A DNA stretch of 9,716 bases from assembly GCA_019246385.1 (NCBI GenBank), contig JAFAQP010000008.1, forward strand, positions 1-9,716, written 5' to 3'. Shown here piece after piece: positions 1 to 6,131 of this stretch. The notes under the pieces were generated by a model, which did no database searches, was not told where the DNA came from, and saw only the letters and a program-made list of their open reading frames with translations. Position 1 is the stretch's first letter; each line of letters begins with the position of its first letter. Made by a program: the position numbers and the translations under genes. Origin of the DNA: Patescibacteria group bacterium. GTDB taxonomy: Bacteria > Patescibacteriota > Minisyncoccia > Phycocordibacterales > Phycocordibacteraceae.

Positions 1-86
1 AGAATTACTCCGGCGCCGAGAGCGGCAAATATGCCGCGACCATCCTTACGATGCGTTCGCGTCGGACGCGTTTTCCGAGTTGGCAT
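1..86 (-). CDS. 5' end of an unidentified membrane or exported protein (partial)
   Basis: An open frame starts at the ATG at 86-84 and runs off the left edge without a stop, giving 28 complete codons. The first 15 or so residues are strongly basic and polar (MPTRKTRPTRTHRKDGRG), followed by a hydrophobic stretch (IFAALGAGVI) still open at the edge. This layout is typical of an N-terminal membrane anchor or signal peptide. The start lies inside the 3' end of the preceding small membrane-protein gene, a 41-nt overlap in a different frame. A weak purine-rich stretch (GAAGAT) precedes the ATG. The family cannot be named from so few residues. The main doubt is the long overlap: the true start might differ, or the frame might close just outside the window. 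Confidence 0.45.
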   Translation of the reverse strand, partial: MPTRKTRPTRTHRKDGRGIFAALGAGVI

Positions 87-267
87 TTTTTTTATCTTCA
101 AGCGCCTGAATAAGCCAGATGCGCTCCTGACGGACGAGAAATCCCAACAAAATTATGGCGAGCCCGAATATAACGGCAAGGACACTGGGCGTAGGAGCGG
201 GAAAGCCGGTCGACGGAAGAAAAGCTACCAGTATTCCGAGCACCATGATGAGAGATCCTTTCGACAT
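46..267 (-). CDS. Small two-helix membrane protein, function unknown
   Basis: A 73-residue protein I do not recognise by name. It has two hydrophobic segments, at about residues 5-20 (LIMVLGILVAFL) and 28-45 (VLAVIFGLAIILLGFLV), joined by a short Pro/Gly turn. A basic-aromatic stretch (RQERIWLIQALEDKK) and a polar Asn/Ser/Asp-rich tail follow. This predicts a hairpin in the inner membrane with both ends on the same side, probably cytoplasmic because of the RQER after helix 2. The start is the ATG at 267, 23 nt after the rsmI stop. No Shine-Dalgarno sequence is present, but a -10-like TACACT ends 6 nt before the ATG. The next gene appears to begin within its last 41 nt. It is a credible gene because the composition is coherent and it fills the space between rsmI and the edge. 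Confidence 0.7.
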   Translation of the reverse strand: MSKGSLIMVLGILVAFLPSTGFPAPTPSVLAVIFGLAIILLGFLVRQERIWLIQALEDKKNANSENASDANAS

Positions 268-273
268 ACCGGA

Positions 274-279
274 AGTGTA
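274..279 (-). promoter_or_regulatory. Possible -10 box for the small membrane protein gene
   Basis: TACACT (4 of 6 matches to TATAAT) ends exactly 6 nt before the ATG at 267. No -35 match is visible at 17 nt spacing, where the sequence is the end of rsmI. It is reported because the same 6-nt spacing recurs upstream of rsmI, the helical-repeat gene and crtYc. Weak on its own. Confidence 0.22.
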
Positions 280-290
280 GCACGGAGGCC

Positions 291-974
291 TTACTTTACG
301 GGGCCCAAAATGAGCACGAATTCCCCTTTTCCGGAAATTTTTTCCTCCATAAAGCGGCCTCGTAGCTCTTCCACCGCCCCTACGGCTATTTCTTCAAACA
401 TCTTCGTCATCTCGCGCGCAATGACGAGGCGCCGCTCCGGAACCCGAGCGGCAAGCTCGCCGAGAAGCTTTGCGGCTCGATGCGGCGATTCATACAGAAC
501 AGCAGTGCGCGCGGTGCGGGCGACTTCGTCGAGCACCTTTTGCCGGCCTTTTTTATGCGGAGGAAAACCGAAAAAGACGAATTCGTCGGCATTCATGCCC
601 GAAACCGAAAGCGCGGCAGAGACTGCGGAAGGCCCCGGTATGGGAACGATGGATTTTTCTCCGGCGCGAGCGCGGACTTTCTCTACGAGATACGCACCGG
701 GATCCGATATGCCGGGAGTGCCGGCATCGGTAACGAACGCGATCGCTTCGCCGTCCGCCACCAGTTCCAGGACTTTTTGGACGGCTCGCTCGGAAGAGCG
801 CGCGTGGAGAGAAAACATGGGTTTGCGTATCTCGTAACGGGCGAGAAGCTTCGCCGTGACGCGCGTATCTTCGGCTACGATGCGGTCGACGCTTTTCAAA
901 GTTTCAAGCGCCCGAAGGGTTATGTCTTTCAGGTTTCCTATGGGCGTCGCGACGACGTACAGCACTCCTGCCAT
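291..974 (-). CDS. rsmI: 16S rRNA (cytidine-1402-2'-O)-methyltransferase RsmI, C-terminally short
   Basis: RsmI transfers a methyl group from S-adenosylmethionine to the ribose 2'-OH of C1402 in 16S rRNA at the ribosomal P site, tuning start-codon choice and decoding fidelity. The 227-residue protein has the family motifs in order: VVATPIGNLKDIT (residues 7-19), AEDTR (34-38), TDAGTPGISDPG (82-93), PIPGPSAVSAAL (111-122) and FGFPPHKKGR (135-144). It ends soon after GKGEFVLILG, where the tetrapyrrole-methylase fold closes. Typical RsmI proteins have about 280-290 residues, so the small C-terminal region of E. coli and Bacillus RsmI is absent. The stop is clean and followed by another gene, so this looks like a native short form. 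The start at 974 is set by the conserved beginning of the first motif. It lies 48 nt from the upstream gene, with no Shine-Dalgarno sequence but a good -10 box. Confidence 0.95.
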   Translation of the reverse strand: MAGVLYVVATPIGNLKDITLRALETLKSVDRIVAEDTRVTAKLLARYEIRKPMFSLHARSSERAVQKVLELVADGEAIAFVTDAGTPGISDPGAYLVEKVRARAGEKSIVPIPGPSAVSAALSVSGMNADEFVFFGFPPHKKGRQKVLDEVARTARTAVLYESPHRAAKLLGELAARVPERRLVIAREMTKMFEEIAVGAVEELRGRFMEEKISGKGEFVLILGPVK

Positions 975-980
975 TCCCGC

Positions 981-986
981 ATTGTA
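981..986 (-). promoter_or_regulatory. Candidate -10 box for rsmI
   Basis: TACAAT (5 of 6 matches to TATAAT) lies in the 48-nt gap before rsmI and ends 6 nt upstream of its ATG. Transcription starting about 7 nt downstream would begin at or next to the A of the ATG, giving a leaderless mRNA. No recognisable -35 hexamer is seen 17 nt upstream (TAGCGC there). The gap shows no terminator hairpin or Shine-Dalgarno sequence. Confidence 0.35.
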
Positions 987-1022
987 GACTGCGGGGCAAT
1001 AGGGCGCTATGTACTTTCAGAG

Positions 1023-1676
1023 TTACGACCGGAGATCGTGTTCCAATTTCCGCTCCTGGTCCCACGCACCAGTTTCGTAGATAAGGCGTCGCGCATCGGC
1101 GACAGCTTCCTCCGCGCGTTCCGTATCTTTCATTTTCGAATAGTGCTTCGCGAGCGCGCGGTACACGCGTATCGCTTGATACTCGTCTTCTTCTTCCACT
1201 TCCGGCGCAAGCTCTTCTATGGCTTTCACTGTCGTTTGAACTTCCCCTACCGGAACGTTCGTGTGCTCAAGTACGTTCGCCTTGCCGATTAAAAGCAGCG
1301 CTTTCGTGTGTATGGGCGCAGTGCCTTCTTCTTCAAATTTCCGCAAGCCTTCCTCTATGACAGTGCCTGCTTCTAGATAGCGCCCCGCTTCGCGAAGAAT
1401 GCTCTGCCGTACGTCAAGTTCCGCCGTCGTCATCGCGCTTTTGCGCATGTCTGCGAAAGTATCAGATATTTCTACCGCTTTTGCGAGATACCGGCGATAG
1501 CCCTTTTCGTCGCCTTCGGCCTTCAGGCGCCCCGCATAGCTGTATACGGCGCTTGAAAACGAGCTTCCGTTCAACTGTCCCTGGCGGTACCGCGCCTCAA
1601 GCTCGGCTATATCAGCCGCCTCATAGTCTCCGGTCCATATCCGCTGGCGTATCGTCTGCGACATTCCGTATCCCAT
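1023..1676 (-). CDS. Soluble helical-repeat (TPR-like) protein, function unknown
   Basis: A 217-residue acidic, almost entirely helical protein with no signal peptide or membrane segment. Its spacing of small and aromatic residues resembles degenerate tetratricopeptide repeats: SAVYSYAGRLKAEGDEKGYRRYLAKAVEI (about residues 42-70), the region 93-115 (ILREAGRYLEAGTVIEEGLRKF), and 168-200 (AIRVYRALAKHYSKMKDTERAEEAVADARRL). Such proteins usually act as protein-binding scaffolds, and nothing here shows a catalytic site. It begins 17 nt after the murC stop and precedes rsmI, so it may ride on the mur transcript. The ATG at 1676 gives MGYGMSQ; the ATG four codons later (1664) is an alternative, with GGGA/ACGGA purines just upstream. 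I place it only as TPR-like. Confidence 0.8.
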   Translation of the reverse strand: MGYGMSQTIRQRIWTGDYEAADIAELEARYRQGQLNGSSFSSAVYSYAGRLKAEGDEKGYRRYLAKAVEISDTFADMRKSAMTTAELDVRQSILREAGRYLEAGTVIEEGLRKFEEEGTAPIHTKALLLIGKANVLEHTNVPVGEVQTTVKAIEELAPEVEEEDEYQAIRVYRALAKHYSKMKDTERAEEAVADARRLIYETGAWDQERKLEHDLRS

Positions 1677-1682
1677 ATTTTT

Positions 1683-1688
1683 ATTGAA
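1683..1688 (-). promoter_or_regulatory. Possible -10 box in the murC/helical-repeat gene junction
   Basis: TTCAAT (4 of 6 matches to TATAAT) ends 6 nt before the ATG at 1676. The 17-nt junction plus the murC stop is very AT-rich (TAATTAATTTAATTCAATAA), unlike the GC-richer coding sequence around it, which suits an internal promoter. The position 17 nt further upstream (TTATCC) is a poor -35 match. Confidence 0.22.
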
Positions 1689-1693
1689 TTAAA

Positions 1694-2971
1694 TTAATTA
1701 GCGTGGATAAGTCGGACGGCTATTTTATAAATATCTCCGGCTCCCATAGTGAAAATAATACTGTCTTTTGATGAAAGTTCTCTGAGGCGCTCGTACGCCG
1801 CTTCTAATGACGGCAGAGCTTCCGCTTCCTTACCTTGGCTTCGGATCTTTTCCGCGAGCGCCTCGCTCGTTATGCCCGATATAGGCTCTTCGCGGGCCGC
1901 ATAGATTGGCGCCAGAAGAACGAGGTCGGCATCCGAGAAAGACGCGGCAAACTCTTCCATGAGGTCGCGCGTCCGCGTATAGAGATGCGGATGAAAGGCG
2001 ACGATAATTTTTTGGCCCGGAAATTTTTGCCTGGCGGCCCTCAGGGTAGCGGCGATCGCTGTTGGATGGTGTGCGTAGTCGTCATACACGAGCGCGCCCT
2101 CTTTGGTGGTTCCTTTCTTTTCAAAACGCCGCCACGCGCCCTTGAAAGAAGAAAGACTTCGATCAATGGCCGCTTCGGGAATATCGGGAAATAACGCCCG
2201 CGCGGCGGCTTTCGCCGCGCGGGCGTTCGCGATATTGAATTCTCCCGGAATTTGGAGATTGGGCACATTTTGTTTCGTGTAATCGATGACCCGGCATTCA
2301 GCTTTTGCGGCAATTGGCGCGATGTGCGGATGAGCGGAGTCCGTGATAAGGGCCCCTTCTTTCGGCAGAGCGGAAACCGCTCTCTCGAACGTTTTCTGCA
2401 ATGCCGAAAGCGAAGGAAACCAGTCCGTGTGATCCCATTCGACGTTCGTGATAACGAGCACTGAAGGCGTGAGGTCGAGGATGTGATCTTTGTATTCGCA
2501 CGCTTCAACAACAAAAAGTTTCTCACTCCCCTCAAGGAAATTGCTTTCAAATTCCGGAATAATGCTCCCGATGACCGCTGTCGGGTTTTTGCCGCTTTGC
2601 TGCAACACCTTGGCAAGCATCGCCGTCGTGGTGGTCTTTCCGTGCGTTCCCGCTATGGCTATCGTGTATTTGTCTTTCGAGAATTCTCCAAGGCCCTCAA
2701 AGTACGACACTTCTCTTAACTTCAGTTCTTTTGCGCGCACGCGTTCAGGATTGTCTTCCCACACCGCATCGCTGTAGACGACAAGGCCGGCATCTTTCGG
2801 CACGTTATCCGCCTTTTGGCGGATTAAAACTCGAACGCCTTTCTTTTCCAGAAGGTCCGTCGTTGGGGAGTTTTCCCTATCCGAGCCGGAAACCTCATGG
2901 CCTTCGGAAAGATAGAGCTGCGCCAAGGCGCTCATGCCGATTCCTCCGATACCGATCATATAGATCTTCAT
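1694..2971 (-). CDS. murC: UDP-N-acetylmuramate--L-alanine ligase MurC
   Basis: Cytoplasmic ATP-dependent ligase that adds L-alanine to UDP-MurNAc, the first step of peptidoglycan stem-peptide assembly. The 425 residues show all three Mur-ligase domains: an N-terminal Rossmann-like UDP-binding domain (GIGGIGMSALA, 7-17), the ATP P-loop GTHGKTTT (108-115) with NVEWDHTDWF (176-185), and a C-terminal domain with YDDYAHHPTAI (296-306) and HPHLYTRTRD (327-336), the last two being MurC signatures. It is slightly shorter than the usual 450-490 residues. Two positions differ from the common pattern: EACEYKDHIL (156-165) where many MurC have EADESD, and PGEFNIANA (242-250) where His-Asn is usual (Phe replaces His). 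Its ATG overlaps the murD stop by 4 nt (ATGA), so translation is probably coupled. The alternative Mpl recycling ligase is less likely because of the length and the HPHLYTRT motif. Confidence 0.95.
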   Translation of the reverse strand: MKIYMIGIGGIGMSALAQLYLSEGHEVSGSDRENSPTTDLLEKKGVRVLIRQKADNVPKDAGLVVYSDAVWEDNPERVRAKELKLREVSYFEGLGEFSKDKYTIAIAGTHGKTTTTAMLAKVLQQSGKNPTAVIGSIIPEFESNFLEGSEKLFVVEACEYKDHILDLTPSVLVITNVEWDHTDWFPSLSALQKTFERAVSALPKEGALITDSAHPHIAPIAAKAECRVIDYTKQNVPNLQIPGEFNIANARAAKAAARALFPDIPEAAIDRSLSSFKGAWRRFEKKGTTKEGALVYDDYAHHPTAIAATLRAARQKFPGQKIIVAFHPHLYTRTRDLMEEFAASFSDADLVLLAPIYAAREEPISGITSEALAEKIRSQGKEAEALPSLEAAYERLRELSSKDSIIFTMGAGDIYKIAVRLIHAN

Positions 2972-4278
2972 AGCGTTTCGAGAAGCTCCGTAAACTGTCG
3001 TCCCCTGTCGAATTCGTTTTTAAACATGCCGAAAGAGGTAAATGCCGGACTGAAGAGTAGGATATCGCCTTTCGCTGCGGTCGCTATGGCGCCTTTCAGC
3101 GCGGGCGCGATGGCATCATATGTTCTTGATACGCCGGGGAGACGCGCAGTTCCCGTTCCAGAGAGATAAAACACTTCTTTCGCATGAGCTTCTATCGCTC
3201 TCGGAAGTTTTGAAATGTCGAGCCCTTTGTCCGTTCCTCCGGCGATAAGGATTATATTTTTCTTGCCTTCAGGATCAAGAGCCTCCAAAGCTGCTATCGT
3301 TGCTTCCGGCGTCGTTGCGGTCGTATCGTTATAGATCCGTACGCCGCGAAGTTCCCGCACGAATTCAAGTCTTCCCGGCACACTGGTAAAATTTTCGACC
3401 GCTCTTTTGATTATCTCCTCATCTATCCCGAGAACGCGGGCGGCTTCTATGGCGCACTGAGCGTTCAGTTTATTGTGCGCGCCGGGAATAGAGAGCGTCC
3501 ATCCTTTCGGAAATTTCGAAGCGCTCGCCGTGATCAGATGCGAAACGATCATTCTTCCGTATTTTTCTTTGAGAAGCGCCGTGACTTCTTCTCCTGCAAT
3601 GAGCGTATCTTCCGGTTTCTGGTGAAGAAATATCTGTGCCTTGTCTTCCAAATATGCATCCATATTCCGATAATAGTTGAGATGGTCCGGCATGAAGGTA
3701 GTAAACACGGAAATATTCGGACTTAATTTCGCTTCGCCGAAGCCCTGGCACTGCCAGGAATCGAGCTCCATGAGCGCAATCGATTCATCGGTGACACGGG
3801 GAAGGAACGCGAGAGTGGAAACTCCTTGCACATTGCCACCGAGGAGCACATCCATGCCGGAAGCTTTCATAATTTCATATATCAAGTGCGTTGTGGTCGA
3901 CTTGCCGCGCGTACCCGTCACCCCTACCAAAGGAATTCGCGCAATTTCTGCGAACCAGCTTGCGCTCATCTTTACCGGTATCCCGTTTTTTCGCGCTTCG
4001 GCGATGTATGGAGAATTGAGAGGTACGCCCGCAGCTTTCAAAATGAAATCACGCTCTTTAAAGTCGGCCAGATCGTGACCGCCGAGGCGATAGGTGATGT
4101 CCTTATACGGCGCGAGCTCTGCTAATGATTCCGCAAGGGCTTGCTCGTCTTTAAGGTCGGTTACGATAAGTTCCGCGCCTTGCTCAGCAAGAAACTTCGC
4201 ATCCCCCACCCCGCGACCGAGAAGTCCCAATCCCATAACAGTAATTTTCTTTTTTTTGAATATCCCTTGATATGCCAT
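2968..4278 (-). CDS. murD: UDP-N-acetylmuramoyl-L-alanine--D-glutamate ligase MurD
   Basis: Cytoplasmic ATP-dependent ligase adding glutamate to UDP-MurNAc-L-Ala, the substrate made by the next gene's product. The 436 residues contain an N-terminal nucleotide-sugar domain (GLGLLGRGVGDAKFL, 16-30), the P-loop GTRGKSTTT (122-130), the Mg/substrate motif ELDSWQCQGF (171-180), DHLNYY (198-203) followed by the Lys-213 region (EDKAQI) corresponding to the carbamylated lysine, PGRLEF (301-306), NDTTATTPEAT (317-327), GGTDKG (347-352) and the C-terminal SPAFTSFGMFKNEFDRG (410-426). The order and C-terminal motifs fit MurD. Several are variants of the usual forms (GTNGKTT, ELSSFQL, DSKATNP, SPAxASF). 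The ATG at 4278 lies 4 nt after the crtYd stop and the gene ends in a 4-nt overlap with murC, placing it mid-operon. Confidence 0.93.
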   Translation of the reverse strand: MAYQGIFKKKKITVMGLGLLGRGVGDAKFLAEQGAELIVTDLKDEQALAESLAELAPYKDITYRLGGHDLADFKERDFILKAAGVPLNSPYIAEARKNGIPVKMSASWFAEIARIPLVGVTGTRGKSTTTHLIYEIMKASGMDVLLGGNVQGVSTLAFLPRVTDESIALMELDSWQCQGFGEAKLSPNISVFTTFMPDHLNYYRNMDAYLEDKAQIFLHQKPEDTLIAGEEVTALLKEKYGRMIVSHLITASASKFPKGWTLSIPGAHNKLNAQCAIEAARVLGIDEEIIKRAVENFTSVPGRLEFVRELRGVRIYNDTTATTPEATIAALEALDPEGKKNIILIAGGTDKGLDISKLPRAIEAHAKEVFYLSGTGTARLPGVSRTYDAIAPALKGAIATAAKGDILLFSPAFTSFGMFKNEFDRGRQFTELLETL

Positions 4279-4282
4279 GTCG

Positions 4283-4600
4283 CTATTTTGCTCTTGCTGC
4301 TCGAGAGACTACAAAAGACGAGACGGCTATTGCAACCAGAACGAAAAATACCGTGTCTTCAATAGGAAAATTGAATATCCAAAGCCCCAAAATACGATCC
4401 GTTCCGAAAAACCACGCATGCCAGGATTCAGCAATAGGATCTACCGCAATTTGATATGCGATCGCGATAACAGAAGTTATTGCGATGATTTTTCTATTCT
4501 TCCACAGAATCGGATAGTATCGAACCCACAAAATGCCAATAGCCAAAAGGGTGAAGACCAGCATCCATACCATATATGTGTAAACGCCGAACATATTCAC
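4283..4600 (-). CDS. crtYd: Lycopene cyclase domain protein, second subunit (CrtYd-like)
   Basis: A 105-residue membrane protein of the heterodimeric lycopene cyclase family. In actinobacteria two such small subunits act together; archaea and fungi have them fused. They close beta-ionone rings on lycopene to give gamma- and beta-carotene. Visible features are three hydrophobic segments (about 9-27, 38-52, 82-99), an acidic site VDP (53-55), WHAWFFG (60-66) and FPIEDTVFF (78-86), matching the P-x-E-(E/D) signature. Translation starts at GTG 4600, which overlaps the crtYc stop by 4 nt (GTGA); the ATG two codons later is possible. The murD ATG follows 4 nt after its stop. No phytoene synthase, desaturase or oxygenase gene lies in the window, so the substrate is inferred from family membership only. 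Confidence 0.8.
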   Translation of the reverse strand: MNMFGVYTYMVWMLVFTLLAIGILWVRYYPILWKNRKIIAITSVIAIAYQIAVDPIAESWHAWFFGTDRILGLWIFNFPIEDTVFFVLVAIAVSSFVVSRAARAK

Positions 4601-4911
4601 GCGGCAATTCCGTTTCGGTCATAGAGTAATGCCGATATGGAAGCGAATAATACGCTGACTGAAATGATAAAAAAGTACTCCTCGATGGGCAATTCACCTA
4701 TCCATAGACCGGCTATGAAAGGTTTCTGAAAGTACCAAATATGCTCTCGGACTGAAATAATATCCCAGGGTATAGAAAAAAGCAGCGAGCCTAATGGGGC
4801 GAGTGCGACCGCTTTCCTGTATCGCCATAATGTAGACCCGAAAACTGCCCACAAGAGAGCCGCTGGAAATATGAAAAAACACAGAAGCCAGATCAGATAG
4901 GAATACGCCAC
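4597..4911 (-). CDS. crtYc: Lycopene cyclase domain protein, first subunit (CrtYc-like)
   Basis: A 104-residue membrane protein related to the first subunit of heterodimeric lycopene cyclases. It has three hydrophobic segments (about 4-23, 33-48, 78-97). The key motifs are SIPWDII (46-52), HIWYF (57-61) and LPIEEYFF (74-81), the latter being the P-x-E-E signature thought to take part in acid-catalysed ring closure. The tandem partner downstream carries the same motif set in the same order, as expected for a two-subunit enzyme that arose by duplication. The GTG at 4911 is chosen as start because an in-frame TGA lies five codons upstream and no ATG occurs near the beginning. There is no Shine-Dalgarno sequence; a promoter-like element ends 6 nt before the GTG. 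It is the first gene of an apparent crtYc-crtYd-murD-murC unit. Confidence 0.8.
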   Translation of the reverse strand: MAYSYLIWLLCFFIFPAALLWAVFGSTLWRYRKAVALAPLGSLLFSIPWDIISVREHIWYFQKPFIAGLWIGELPIEEYFFIISVSVLFASISALLYDRNGIAA

Positions 4912-4917
4912 TTTGCT

Positions 4918-4946
4918 ATTGTTTCAAAACCTGAAGTGTTTGTCAC
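4918..4946 (-). promoter_or_regulatory. Candidate sigma70-type promoter for crtYc-crtYd-murD-murC
   Basis: On the minus strand, GTGACA (4946-4941; 5 of 6 matches to TTGACA) is followed after exactly 17 nt by AACAAT (4923-4918; 4 of 6 matches to TATAAT). The -10 ends 6 nt before the GTG start codon at 4911, so transcription would begin at or beside it, giving a leaderless message. It lies in the 90-nt space between the tRNA 3' end and crtYc, where a new transcription unit is expected. Confidence 0.5.
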
Positions 4947-4951
4947 TTAAG
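4931..4951 (-). repeat. Inverted repeat overlapping the crtYc -35 element
   Basis: CTTAAGTG and CACTTCAG flank a 5-nt ACAAA loop, with one T/C mismatch. The perfect core is AAGTG/CACTT. After one G it is followed by only four T, so it could be a weak terminator for the upstream tRNA transcript. Because it covers half of the -35 box it could instead be an operator. The sequence does not distinguish these. Confidence 0.35.
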
Positions 4952-5001
4952 AGCTTCGAGAGAGAGCACCTCTGCCCTATAGGCTCGCCATGTGGGAAAG
5001 G

Positions 5002-5083
5002 TGGGCGTGAGAGGACTCGAACCTCCAAGGATTGCTCCATGCGCTTCTGAGACGCACGCGTATACCAATTCCGCCACACGCCC
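5002..5083 (-). tRNA. tRNA-Leu (anticodon CAG)
   Basis: An 82-nt class II tRNA. The 7-bp acceptor stem pairs GGGCGTG (5083-5077) with CACGCCC (5009-5003), discriminator A at 5002. A leucine-type D arm (GCGGAATTGGTATACGC) follows. The anticodon stem TGCGT/GCGCA encloses the loop CTCAGAA, giving anticodon CAG at 5049-5047, which reads CUG. A 13-nt variable arm (TGGAGCAATCCTT, stem GGA/TCC) and a T arm GGAGG-TTCGAGT-CCTCT complete it. The long variable arm agrees with leucine identity. The 3' CCA is not encoded (the next bases are CCT), so a CCA-adding enzyme is required. It lies 34 nt after the hom stop with no clear promoter of its own, so it may be processed from the hom transcript. Confidence 0.95.
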
Positions 5084-5117
5084 GAATGAAGAGCGCAAAC
5101 TTGCTTACGCCCGTGGC

Positions 5118-6122
5118 TTATCTATACCATTCCGTCGCAACTCCAGGAAATCGATCTGTGAAATCCTCAAACATCACTCCTGCGGTAAGTTCAGCCCCGG
5201 CGCCCGGGCCCCGCGCTATCACTTTTCCGTCTACACGCAAGAGGTTGTGAGGCCCCCTTGGTAGCCACGGAGCGTTCGTGTCCTCAATAAAGCCGGCTTC
5301 AATGCCTTCACGGGTGATGCGCACGACACAGCGTTTAGTTGCCAAACATTTTTCCAACTCGTCATCGCTCTCAGGAACGGCAAGCATGATATCTTCCGGC
5401 TTTACTTTTTTTTGAAGCATTCCGGAAGCATTTGCGACAATAGCTGCTTTACGCTTCCAATCGTCAAATTCGTCTTCAAGCGTTTTTCGTGGAGTACCGT
5501 TGTCGGTTTCAGCAAAGCCGCGCTTCACCGCATACCTCACTGCTTCTTTAACCGGCACGCCGCGACTGGCTAAGTCGCAGACTAAATTGGTCGTACCGTT
5601 CAGAATGCCAACTATTTCCTGCATTACTTTTCCTTCGCGGTCGTACTCGCCTTTCAAATTAAACATTTCTTTGAGCATACGGGTGGGGGCGCCAACGGTA
5701 GCGGTAATAGACAGAAGGTCGGCATTTTTTTCTACGAGATCCCATCGTGCGGCAACGAGGCCTTTTGCTGCGGTAATGACCGGCTCACGGAGATTAAGTA
5801 TGGGTTCGACATACGTGCTCTCTATTTCTCCTTCGCCTTCCGTAGGAAGCGCATTGAACGTAGCGTGCGCCTGAAGTGCGTAGATAGGCCACTGCGACAA
5901 ATCATTTATTTTTTCTATTTTCCCTTCCCCTCTTTGTCTGTACACTCCATCGCTTTTAATGATCGCAACTATATCGATGTTATTTTCGCTAAGCAGGCGC
6001 ACTAACGCTTTACCGACCTTGCCGTTCCCAAGCACCAATACCCGTTGTTCCCAGATCTGCTTTGCAGCCTGAACGATCCGCGGTTGCTCCTCGTGTACGC
6101 GCTCTCTTTGGAGAGTAATCAT
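5118..6122 (-). CDS. hom: Homoserine dehydrogenase, short form without ACT domain
   Basis: Catalyses NAD(P)H-dependent reduction of aspartate-4-semialdehyde to homoserine, the branch point toward threonine and methionine. In the 334-residue product, an NAD(P)-binding Rossmann motif GNGKVG (32-37) is followed by VITAAKGLVA (115-124), the family signature GILNGTTNLV (172-181), FAETD (203-207), the catalytic Asp/Lys region DDWKRKAAI (220-228) and the closing GPGAGAELTAG (305-315). It ends right after the catalytic fold, so the C-terminal ACT domain that gives threonine feedback control in the usual ~430-residue enzymes is missing. An upstream in-frame ATG (6206) would add 28 hydrophobic residues and overlap mpg; the ATG at 6122 is preferred because it removes the overlap and sits just behind a promoter-like element. 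The first ~25 residues still precede the Rossmann fold. Confidence 0.92.
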   Translation of the reverse strand: MITLQRERVHEEQPRIVQAAKQIWEQRVLVLGNGKVGKALVRLLSENNIDIVAIIKSDGVYRQRGEGKIEKINDLSQWPIYALQAHATFNALPTEGEGEIESTYVEPILNLREPVITAAKGLVAARWDLVEKNADLLSITATVGAPTRMLKEMFNLKGEYDREGKVMQEIVGILNGTTNLVCDLASRGVPVKEAVRYAVKRGFAETDNGTPRKTLEDEFDDWKRKAAIVANASGMLQKKVKPEDIMLAVPESDDELEKCLATKRCVVRITREGIEAGFIEDTNAPWLPRGPHNLLRVDGKVIARGPGAGAELTAGVMFEDFTDRFPGVATEWYR

Positions 6123-6131
6123 AAAAAAAGG

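Noticed and set aside
22..37. GCGGCA-AATA-TGCCGC hairpin as a terminator
   Set aside because: No T tract follows on either strand, and it lies inside the apparent coding frame of the left-edge gene.
31..1292. Two long overlapping plus-strand open frames (about 270 codons each) opposite rsmI and the helical-repeat gene
   Set aside because: Their translations are Arg/Ser-rich low-complexity mirrors of the coding strand with no recognisable motif, while the minus strand carries an unambiguous RsmI.
4597..4911. The lycopene cyclase pair as one split or frameshifted gene
   Set aside because: Each part has its own start, a full motif set and three hydrophobic segments, and they overlap by a clean GTGA; two-subunit forms are a known arrangement of this family.
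5084..5117. Separate tRNA promoter between hom and tRNA-Leu
   Set aside because: The 34-nt gap has no convincing -10 or -35 hexamers; co-transcription with hom is simpler.
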